Below, piece after piece: positions 1-5,342 of a stretch of DNA of 7,377 nt. Source of the stretch: Bacteroidales bacterium (GTDB lineage: Bacteria > Bacteroidota > Bacteroidia > Bacteroidales > P3); NCBI GenBank assembly GCA_900771365.1, contig CAAGNU010000360.1:1-7377 (forward strand). The letters are read 5' to 3'. Every line of letters starts with the position of its first letter. Positions within the stretch are counted from its first letter, which is position 1. The position numbers and the translations under genes were made by a program. A model generated the notes under the pieces. It made no database searches. It worked only from the letters and a program-made list of their open reading frames with translations, and was not told the origin of the DNA.

Positions 1-7
1 CCTGAAT

Positions 8-62
8 TAAAGAGAAAACGTCCGTCTTTTTTTTGATTTCGGTGTTTTCTCTTTATCTTTTT
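8..62 (+). terminator. Hairpin plus T-rich tail, probable terminator of a gene off the left edge
   Basis: Bases 8-19 (TAAAGAGAAAAC) are perfectly complementary to 44-55. Two G-T wobbles and one C-G pair can extend the stem inward to 22/41. A T-rich stretch (56-62) follows. An AT-rich stem followed by T-rich sequence fits an intrinsic terminator for a plus-strand gene ending before the window. The T-run inside the loop gives A-rich sequence on the other strand, so minus-strand function is less likely. The stem is weak because it is AT-rich, so confidence is moderate. Confidence 0.45.
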
Positions 63-342
63 TAAGAAATTCACACCTCTTTTTCAGCACTTGTTGCATT
101 TGTTACTTGAACTTAAGCGTCCAATTCCGTCCCCACACCATCTCCGCCCAAGCTTCTCCATGACGGCACGGCAGTTTCGCCCTCTGAGTCGGACCTACGG
201 CGAAGGAAGGGCGAAGGAAGGGCGAAGCTACTCCGAGGGTGAAATAGGGGCGTTTTGCTGTGGGTGGAGGGTGTTTTGGGGCATGGCGTGAGGGGCGAGT
301 TGCGGCTCTGCAGAGACGGGAATTGTTAAAATGTATTTTTTA
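56..342. other. Intergenic stretch without a convincing gene
   Basis: No gene is recognisable on either strand. A 66-codon plus-strand frame (91-291) exists but has no family resemblance and runs through a tandem repeat, so I do not call it. The left part is T-rich, 121-300 is GC-rich, and the DNA turns AT-rich again from about 321 toward the galK promoter. Confidence 0.5.
175..244. repeat. 11-bp tandem repeat inside an imperfect inverted repeat
   Basis: GCGAAGGAAGG occurs twice in a row (200-210, 211-221), followed by a partial third copy (222-227). The block is flanked by an imperfect inverted repeat: TTTCGCCCTCTGAG at 175-188 against CTCCGAGGGTGAAA at 231-244, 12 of 14 positions complementary. 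It may be a copy of a dispersed intergenic repeat or a remnant; no protein or RNA family is recognised. Confidence 0.5.
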
Positions 343-360
343 TTTCCCCATGTCGGGAAA
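343..360. promoter_or_regulatory. Palindrome just upstream of the -7 box, possible operator
   Basis: TTTCCC (343-348) and GGGAAA (355-360) form a perfect 6-bp dyad with a 6-bp spacer. It ends 6 bp before the predicted -7 element, covering the area where a Bacteroidetes -33 element would lie; no clear TTTG is seen there. A bound regulator could block or replace -33 contacts. The arms are short, so chance or a small hairpin are alternatives. Confidence 0.3.
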
Positions 361-366
361 AAGTCG

Positions 367-374
367 TATCTTTG
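367..374 (+). promoter_or_regulatory. Bacteroidetes-type -7 element of the galK promoter
   Basis: TATCTTTG matches the Bacteroidetes -7 consensus TAnnTTTG exactly. Transcription would start near 380 and leave a leader of about 100 nt before the galK ATG at 480. The leader has a purine-rich half (about 381-430) with several AGTGAA/GTGAG words and a G-free half (438-479) with TTCACTA repeats, so the halves can pair locally. No good -33 TTTG is present at the usual distance. Confidence 0.6.
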
Positions 375-442
375 CATTTTGAAAATTTGAAGAGTGAAGC
401 GTGGAAAGTGAGATGTGAGCCGTGAAGTGTGCTGCCGCTCAA

Positions 443-463
443 TTCACTATTCACTATTCACTA
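443..463 (+). repeat. Heptamer repeat (TTCACTA)x3 in the galK leader
   Basis: Three exact copies of TTCACTA lie at 443-449, 450-456 and 457-463, ending 16 bp before the galK start codon. They are part of a 42-nt stretch without any G (438-479). The 13-mer TTCACTAAAAACT at 457-469 recurs exactly at 7037-7049, just before the hairpin that follows the protease gene, which suggests a dispersed sequence rather than a galK-specific site. Confidence 0.8.
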
Positions 464-479
464 AAAACTCAACACATAT

Positions 480-1622
480 ATGGATAAGAACGTCATTCTT
501 CAGCATTTCTTTCAGCGTTTTGGCGCGCCTGCGGGGAGCCTCTTTATGGCTCCGGGCCGCGTGAATCTCATCGGCGAGCATACGGACTATAACGGCGGCT
601 TTGTGTTTCCCGGGGCGGTGTGCCAGGGCATCATGGCGGCGGTGCGTCCCAGCACGGGGAGCCGCATGGTGCGGGCTTACGCTATTGACTTGGACAGTTA
701 TTGCGAGTTTTGTCTGGACGACCCCGAGGGGCCTTCGCGGGTTGATTTCCGCTATCTCTACGGGGTGGCGCGGGAGTTGATGGGGCGCGGCGTGAGGGTG
801 GAGGGCTTCGACACGGTGTATGCTGGCGATGTGCCTCTCGGCGCGGGCATGTCGTCTTCGGCAGCGTTGGAGTGCTGCTTTGCCTATGGCTTGAACAGGC
901 TGTTCGGCGGAGGGCTGGACAGGATGGAGCTGGCGCTGGTGGGGCAGGCTACGGAGCATAGGTATGTGGGTGTGAACTGCGGCATCATGGATCAGTTTGT
1001 GTCTATGCACGGCAGGGAGGGGAGCCTTGTGAGGCTGGATTGCAGGAGCGGCGAGTTTGAGTATTTTCCTTGGCATCCCGAGGGCTACCGCCTGGTGCTG
1101 GTGAACAGTTGTGTGAAGCACGAGCTTGTGGGGTCGCCGTATAATGACCGCCGCAGAAGCTGCGAGCGTGTGGCTCAGCTTGCGGGGGTGGAGACGTTGC
1201 GGGATTGCACGTGGGAGCAGCTTGAGGCGCTGAGGCCGCAGCTTTCGGAGGAGGATTATCGCCGTGCCCGCTATGTGCTGGGCGAGGCGGACAGGGTGCT
1301 GGCGGTGTGCGACGCTTTGCAGCATGATGACTACGAGCGGGTTGGGGAGCAGATGTATCTCACCCACGAGGGTTTGAGCAAGGATTATGAGGTGAGCTGC
1401 GAGGAGATAGACTTCCTCGTGGAGGAGGCGCGTCGCTGCGGCGTGACGGGTGCCCGCATCATGGGGGGAGGTTTCGGCGGCTGCACTATCAACTTGGTGC
1501 GCGACGACCGCTACGAGGCTTTCACCGCCGAGGTGGCTCCAGCATATAGGGCTCGCTTCGGCGTGGAGTGCAAGGTGATACCTGTGGTGATTGGAGAGGG
1601 AGCTAGATTAATTGATAATTGA
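480..1622 (+). CDS. galK: Galactokinase
   Basis: Cytoplasmic GHMP-family kinase that phosphorylates galactose with ATP to galactose 1-phosphate, the first step of the Leloir pathway. The 380 residues match the usual bacterial length. Visible motifs: the galactokinase signature GRVNLIGEHTDY (residues 26-37, with the catalytic Arg at 27), the ATP-binding PLGAGMSSSAA loop (119-129), GIMDQF with the likely catalytic base Asp171, SKDYEVSCEEID (300-311), and the third GHMP motif ARIMGGGFGGC (325-335). The start ATG at 480 gives the expected N-terminus; there is no Shine-Dalgarno, as is normal in Bacteroidetes. The last codons and stop lie inside the ATTGATA repeat array. Codons favour third-position G (GTG, GCG, CTG, AGG), unlike the C-favouring genes downstream. 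No galT, galM or transporter is visible. It probably has its own promoter at 367-374. Confidence 0.96.
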   Translation: MDKNVILQHFFQRFGAPAGSLFMAPGRVNLIGEHTDYNGGFVFPGAVCQGIMAAVRPSTGSRMVRAYAIDLDSYCEFCLDDPEGPSRVDFRYLYGVARELMGRGVRVEGFDTVYAGDVPLGAGMSSSAALECCFAYGLNRLFGGGLDRMELALVGQATEHRYVGVNCGIMDQFVSMHGREGSLVRLDCRSGEFEYFPWHPEGYRLVLVNSCVKHELVGSPYNDRRRSCERVAQLAGVETLRDCTWEQLEALRPQLSEEDYRRARYVLGEADRVLAVCDALQHDDYERVGEQMYLTHEGLSKDYEVSCEEIDFLVEEARRCGVTGARIMGGGFGGCTINLVRDDRYEAFTAEVAPAYRARFGVECKVIPVVIGEGARLIDN

Positions 1623-1641
1623 TAATTGATAATTGATAATT
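1611..1641 (+). repeat. Heptamer repeat (ATTGATA)x4 spanning the galK stop codon
   Basis: Four exact copies of ATTGATA lie at 1611-1617, 1618-1624, 1625-1631 and 1632-1638, with a partial copy ATT following. The array begins inside galK and supplies its last codons (Ile-Asp-Asn) and TGA stop (1620-1622). Because the unit is 7 bp, copy changes after the stop would not affect the protein, and a stop is met soon in any frame. Confidence 0.85.
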
Positions 1642-1694
1642 AGGCTGACGCACTCTTTGTATTGTCAATTCACTATTGGTAACTTCTAAAAATT

Positions 1695-1813
1695 GACGCA
1701 AATGAGATTTATTTAACGTGAATTACCGTAAATTGCACGTGAATTAACGTGAATTAATTTGTTGTTTAATAATAATTTACGAAAATTTGCGTCTAATTTA
1801 CGGCAATTTTCGT
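1695..1813. repeat. Cluster of CGTRAATTA repeats and crossing dyads upstream of GH97
   Basis: Three copies of ACGTGAATTA (1716-1725, 1737-1746, 1747-1756) and a variant CCGTAAATTG (1726-1735) face inverted copies TAATTTACGA (1773-1782) and TAATTTACGG (1794-1803). Further perfect 9-bp inverted pairs are GACGCAAAT (1695-1703) with ATTTGCGTC (1785-1793), and ACGAAAATT (1779-1787) with AATTTTCGT (1805-1813). Some pairings cross, so they cannot all form at once. This could be a multi-site regulator-binding region for the GH97-sialidase-protease genes or a repetitive intergenic element. A weak promoter-like pair (TTG at 1733, TTAATTTG at 1754-1761) lies inside; I do not trust it as the promoter. 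Confidence 0.6.
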
Positions 1814-1844
1814 TTCAAATAGATAAATTATTAGAGGCTGCCTA

Positions 1845-1873
1845 TTCACAATTCACTATTTCACAATTCACTA
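1845..1873 (+). repeat. Heptamer repeat TTCAC(A/T)A x4 in the GH97 leader
   Basis: TTCACAA (1845-1851), TTCACTA (1852-1858), TTTCACAA (1859-1866, one extra T) and TTCACTA (1867-1873) form an alternating array ending 13 bp before the ATG at 1887. The stretch 1841-1874 contains no G. The word is the one found before galK; a single AATTCACTATT also occurs at 1667-1677. Confidence 0.75.
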
Positions 1874-1886
1874 TGTAATAATTGTT

Positions 1887-3953
1887 ATGATGAATAAGTA
1901 TAAACTGTTAGGGCTTTTGGTTGCGATGGTTGTTGTCTGCGGGACGTTGCAGGCCAAGCCGAAGAGCTACAGGCTTGCGTCGCCTGACGGCAAGCTGGTG
2001 AGCAACATTGTCTTTTCCGCAGAAGAGGGTGTCACCTACGACATCGTCTGTGATGGTGTCACTCTCATGAGGCCTTCTCATATCGGCCTCACTCGCTTAG
2101 TGGCCAGTGGGAGGGCCTTGGTCAGCAGCCTCGAACTGGTGAGGGCCAGCAGGGTGCGTTTCGCCATAGAGCCTGTGCCCTCGCCGTTTACGCGCCAGGC
2201 GGAGATGTACAGCAGCTATAACGAGATGATTTTCATGCTCAAGGACGGTCTCAGCCTCGTCTTCCGCGCCTACGACAATGGCGGCGTTGCCTACCGTTTT
2301 GTGTCGGCCAAAGAGTGTATCGTCCGTTCTGAGACGGTGGAATATAACTTTGCCGAGGACTTCACGGCTACGGCGCCCTACGTCTCGGCTTTCGACGAGA
2401 AGAACCCCGACGTGCAGTATTCGACCTCTTTTGAGAACCTATACACCACGCTGCCGCTCTCGCAGCTCGACAGCCGCCGCCTCTGCTTCCTCCCTCTGTT
2501 GGTGCATGGTCCGCAGGGCATCAAGATATGCCTCACTGAGACGGCGCTGCACAACTTCCCTGGCCTCTATCTCAAAGGCACAGGCCAGAGCGGCCAGCTT
2601 GTGGGCGACCATGCTCGCTACCCTAAGCGCGTGGAACAGGGTGGCCACAACAACTTGCAGATGCTGGTCAAGGAGCGCGAGGACTTCATCGCCAAGGTGC
2701 CTGCCGGCGCCAAGCTGCCGTGGCGCATCGCTATGGTGGCCCGCGACGATGCGCAGCTGGCCATGAACAACCTCAGCTATCTCCTCGCCGACCCCTGCCG
2801 TCTCACCGACATCAGCTGGATCAAGCCTGGCAAGGTGGCTTGGGACTGGTGGAATAACTGGAATATCGAGGGGGTTGACTTTAAAGCCGGCATCAACAAT
2901 GACACCTATAAATACTATATCGACTTTGCCTCGAAGAACGGCATCGAGTATGTCATCCTCGATGAGGGCTGGGCTGTGAACATGAAGGCCGACCTCTTTC
3001 AGGTGGTGCCGGAGATAGACCTTCCCATGCTGGTTCGCTACGCCGAAGAACGCAACGTGGGGCTCATCCTGTGGGCGGGCTACTATGCCTTTGACCGCGA
3101 CATGGAGCGTGTGTGCCAGCACTATAGCGACATGGGCATCAAGGGTTTCAAGATAGACTTTATGGATCGCGACGACCAGGTGGTGACCGACTTCTACTAT
3201 CGCGCTGCCGCGATGTGTGCCAAATACCAGCTCGTGGCGGACTTCCACGGCGCCTTTAAGCCCGCAGGCCTCAACAGGACCTATCCCAACGTGCTCAACT
3301 TCGAGGGGGTGGCGGGTTTGGAGCAGCTCAAGTGGGCTCCCAGCACATGGGACCAGGTGCAGTACGACACTGAGCTGCCTTTCATCCGCCAGACAGCAGG
3401 ACCTATGGACTACACCCAGGGCGCTATGCACAATGCCGCCAAGGGCTGCTACTTCCCCTGCTGGAGCGAGCCGATGAGCCAGGGCACCCGCTGCCATCAG
3501 CTGGCGCTGTATGTGGTGCTTGAGTCGCCCCTCAACATGATGTGCGACGCTCCCACCAACTACGAGAAGGAGAAGGAATGCACCAAGCTCATCGCCTCCA
3601 TCCCCACCACTTGGGATGAGACATACGTGCTCGACGGCAAGGTGGGCGAATATATCGTCACAGCCCGCCGCAAGGGCGATGTGTGGTATGTCGGCGGCAT
3701 CACCAACTGGACGCCGCGCGACCTCGACGTCAACCTCAGCCAGCTGGGCAACGTTGAGGAGTATGTCTATTATGTCGATGGCAAGAACGCCGACCGCAAA
3801 GGCTCGGACTATCAGGCTATGTCGGTCACGGTGATCAACCAGAACAACTCCGACAAGGACATTGTCGAGACTGTCCATCTCGCTCCAGGAGGCGGCTTCC
3901 TGATGAAGGTGGTGGCAAAAGGCCCGCACACCTTCGGCACTCATCTTTATTAA
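1887..3953 (+). CDS. Secreted GH97 glycoside hydrolase, retaining type (predicted alpha-galactosidase)
   Basis: A 688-residue exported GH97 enzyme. Residues 1-23 form a signal peptide (hydrophobic core LLGLLVAMVVV, likely cut after LQA), so it acts in the periplasm or beyond. The N-terminal beta-sandwich domain begins near SPDGKL (32-37); the TIM barrel starts near KVAWDWW (316-322) and includes VILDEGW (356-362); a C-terminal beta domain follows. FKIDFMD puts Asp424 at the nucleophile position of retaining GH97 enzymes. The SusB catalytic-base Glu is replaced by Gly455 (DFHG, 452-455). Glu479, 55 residues after Asp424, fits the acid/base, and Glu473 fits a calcium ligand; these spacings match my memory of BtGal97b (Asp415/Glu470) and SusB (Glu508/526/532). 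I therefore favour alpha-galactosidase over alpha-glucosidase, in keeping with galK next door; beta-L-arabinopyranosidase is an alternative. Two ATGs stand in tandem (1887, 1890). Confidence 0.93.
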   Translation: MMNKYKLLGLLVAMVVVCGTLQAKPKSYRLASPDGKLVSNIVFSAEEGVTYDIVCDGVTLMRPSHIGLTRLVASGRALVSSLELVRASRVRFAIEPVPSPFTRQAEMYSSYNEMIFMLKDGLSLVFRAYDNGGVAYRFVSAKECIVRSETVEYNFAEDFTATAPYVSAFDEKNPDVQYSTSFENLYTTLPLSQLDSRRLCFLPLLVHGPQGIKICLTETALHNFPGLYLKGTGQSGQLVGDHARYPKRVEQGGHNNLQMLVKEREDFIAKVPAGAKLPWRIAMVARDDAQLAMNNLSYLLADPCRLTDISWIKPGKVAWDWWNNWNIEGVDFKAGINNDTYKYYIDFASKNGIEYVILDEGWAVNMKADLFQVVPEIDLPMLVRYAEERNVGLILWAGYYAFDRDMERVCQHYSDMGIKGFKIDFMDRDDQVVTDFYYRAAAMCAKYQLVADFHGAFKPAGLNRTYPNVLNFEGVAGLEQLKWAPSTWDQVQYDTELPFIRQTAGPMDYTQGAMHNAAKGCYFPCWSEPMSQGTRCHQLALYVVLESPLNMMCDAPTNYEKEKECTKLIASIPTTWDETYVLDGKVGEYIVTARRKGDVWYVGGITNWTPRDLDVNLSQLGNVEEYVYYVDGKNADRKGSDYQAMSVTVINQNNSDKDIVETVHLAPGGGFLMKVVAKGPHTFGTHLY

Positions 3954-3957
3954 AACA

Positions 3958-4034
3958 GATTGGGAGATGAAGAAAGTCCAGTCTTTTTTCGATAGCGGAG
4001 AACAAAAGAAGGCAATCTTCCAAATCTCCCAATC
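3958..4034 (+). promoter_or_regulatory. Long-range perfect inverted repeat between GH97 and the sialidase
   Basis: GATTGGGAGAT (3958-3968) is perfectly complementary to ATCTCCCAATC (4024-4034). After a small bulge, GAAG (3969-3972) can pair with CTTC (4017-4020). The enclosed bases include a T-run (3983-3989) and an A-rich stretch. It begins 5 bp after the GH97 stop and ends 23 bp before the sialidase ATG. It may act as an mRNA processing or stabilising hairpin, a partial attenuator, or a protein site. There is no T-tract after the outer stem, so a simple terminator is unlikely. Confidence 0.45.
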
Positions 4035-4057
4035 CTCAAAACTTTAAAACCTCAATT

Positions 4058-5299
4058 ATGAAAGCAAAATCTTATCGTCACATCGTCTTTCAGCTTTTCT
4101 TCGCCGTGATGTTCCTCATGCCCATGATGGCTTGCACCAAGCCTGAGGAACAACCCGCCGAACCCATCAACGATACTATCGTGAAGCCTGATATACCGCT
4201 CTGCGACAGCGTCTTCTTCTACGAGCAGTGCCTCTACCGCCCCGGCGACTACGGCTCGCAGAACTATCGCATCCCCGCCATCTGCACCCTGCCCGACGGC
4301 ACCCTCCTCGCCGTGAACGACAAGCGCAAGTTCAACGAAGGCGACCTCCCGCAGGATATAGACATCGTCTGCCGTCGCAGCACCGACAACGGCCGCACCT
4401 GGAGCGAGCCGTCGAATATCATCGTCGGCACGGGCTACAAGCACGGCTATGGCGACCCCGCCCTCGTGGTGTGCCCCAATGGCGATGTGCTGTGCCTCTT
4501 CTGCGGTCTCAACGGCTTCTGGCAATCTACCGAGGCTGACCCGCAGGGCATCTTCGTGAGTCGCAGTACCGATGGCGGAGTGAGTTGGTCGCAGCCCGAG
4601 GACATCCACACCCTCGTGTGGGGCTCGCAGGCCCTCAACTCCGCGTGTCGCAACTATAAGGGCGGCTTCATCGCCTCCGGCAACGGACTGGTGCTGAAAC
4701 GCGGCGAACACAAAGGCCGCATCATCCTCGTGGCAGCTCTCTGCCGCAAGAACGCCAATATTGCTGACAACTTCGCCGTCTATAGCGATGACAACGGCTA
4801 CACCTGGCAGGTGTCTGACTGTGCCTTCTACGCTGGCGATGAGGCCAAGGTTGTGGAGCTGGTGGATGGCAGGGTGCTGATGAGTGTCCGCCAAAGCGGT
4901 CCCAGAGGTTATGCCATCTCGGAGGATGCGGGTGCCCATTGGGGTGCTTCATATACATGGCCAGAGATGACCACCAACGCCTGCAATGGCGAGCTTCTGC
5001 GCCTCAGCGCAGTTGATGAAGGCGGCGAGCGCAACATCTTGCTCCACTCCATCACCAACTCGATGAATCGCGAGAATGTGAGCGTCTTCATCAGCTACGA
5101 CGAAGGCCGCACCTGGCAGGACCCTGTGACCCTCTGTGCGGGCCCCTCGGTCTATTCCTCCCTCACGCTCCAGCGTGACGGCACGATAGGCGCCTATATC
5201 GAGAAGAACCCCAACGGAGCCTGCGAGATGTGGTATCAGAACTTCACCTACGCCTGGCTCCTCGAACAACTAAATAAAATGCCTGAGAAAAGTGAGTAG
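4058..5299 (+). CDS. nanH: Exo-alpha-sialidase (GH33), surface or periplasmic lipoprotein
   Basis: Releases terminal sialic acids from glycoconjugates. The 413 residues begin with a lipoprotein signal peptide (FLMPMMAC, lipidated Cys26) followed by TKPEEQ, an acidic tract resembling a Bacteroidetes surface-export signal. The catalytic six-bladed propeller starts at YRIP (70-73; Arg71 is the first Arg of the triad). Asp96 sits 25 residues later, the same spacing as the acid/base Asp of clostridial NanI. Glu267 and Arg283 (16 apart, as in NanI) are the likely Glu partner and second Arg; Arg338 the likely third; Tyr366 in SVYSSL the likely nucleophile. Five Asp-box-like motifs are visible (near 108-115, 170-177, 243-250, 288-295, 346-353); the fourth is degenerate. 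There is no room for the N-terminal carbohydrate-binding domain of larger Bacteroides sialidases. It lies 104 bp after GH97 and 43 bp before the protease, a likely operon. The 45 nt before its ATG (4013-4057) contain no G. Confidence 0.95.
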   Translation: MKAKSYRHIVFQLFFAVMFLMPMMACTKPEEQPAEPINDTIVKPDIPLCDSVFFYEQCLYRPGDYGSQNYRIPAICTLPDGTLLAVNDKRKFNEGDLPQDIDIVCRRSTDNGRTWSEPSNIIVGTGYKHGYGDPALVVCPNGDVLCLFCGLNGFWQSTEADPQGIFVSRSTDGGVSWSQPEDIHTLVWGSQALNSACRNYKGGFIASGNGLVLKRGEHKGRIILVAALCRKNANIADNFAVYSDDNGYTWQVSDCAFYAGDEAKVVELVDGRVLMSVRQSGPRGYAISEDAGAHWGASYTWPEMTTNACNGELLRLSAVDEGGERNILLHSITNSMNRENVSVFISYDEGRTWQDPVTLCAGPSVYSSLTLQRDGTIGAYIEKNPNGACEMWYQNFTYAWLLEQLNKMPEKSE

Positions 5300-5321
5300 A
5301 GCGAGTCGGCTTTACCCTTTC

Positions 5322-5335
5322 AAATCACAAATCAC
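5322..5335 (+). repeat. Heptamer repeat (AAATCAC)x2 in the protease leader
   Basis: Two exact copies of AAATCAC (5322-5328, 5329-5335) end 7 bp before the ATG at 5343, within a 27-nt stretch without G (5310-5336). Two copies alone could be chance; it is listed because the 7-bp unit and position resemble the arrays before galK and GH97. Confidence 0.45.
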
Positions 5336-5342
5336 AGATTAC

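Noticed and set aside
91..291. 66-codon plus-strand frame in the left spacer
   Set aside because: It runs through a tandem repeat, gives an Arg/Ser/Pro-rich product with no family resemblance, and lacks a promoter-like element.
447..1367. 306-codon open frame on the minus strand opposite galK
   Set aside because: It lies antisense to an intact galactokinase with all three GHMP motifs, and its low-complexity His/Arg/Pro-rich product has no recognisable domain.
1754..1761. TTAATTTG as a possible -7 promoter box for GH97
   Set aside because: The second base differs from TAnnTTTG and the upstream TTG is only a partial -33 match; the DNA here is repetitive and AT-rich, so chance matches are expected.
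443..1873. Repeat arrays considered as a CRISPR
   Set aside because: The units are 7-10 bp and directly adjacent or nearly so, without 20-40 bp unique spacers or cas genes.
2439..3944. 501-codon open frame on the minus strand opposite GH97
   Set aside because: It is fully antisense to a clear GH97 gene with intact catalytic motifs. Its product is rich in His, Val and Leu and matches no family; long antisense frames are common in GC-biased codons.
4052..4939. 295-codon open frame on the minus strand opposite the sialidase
   Set aside because: It overlaps the propeller gene in antisense; the product has no known motif and only mirrors codon bias.
5292..5342. In-frame GTG start 17 codons upstream of the protease ATG, overlapping the sialidase stop by 8 bp
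   Set aside because: The upstream residues would put a polar stretch before a good signal peptide. ATG 5343 starts the signal peptide directly and follows a G-free leader like the other genes.
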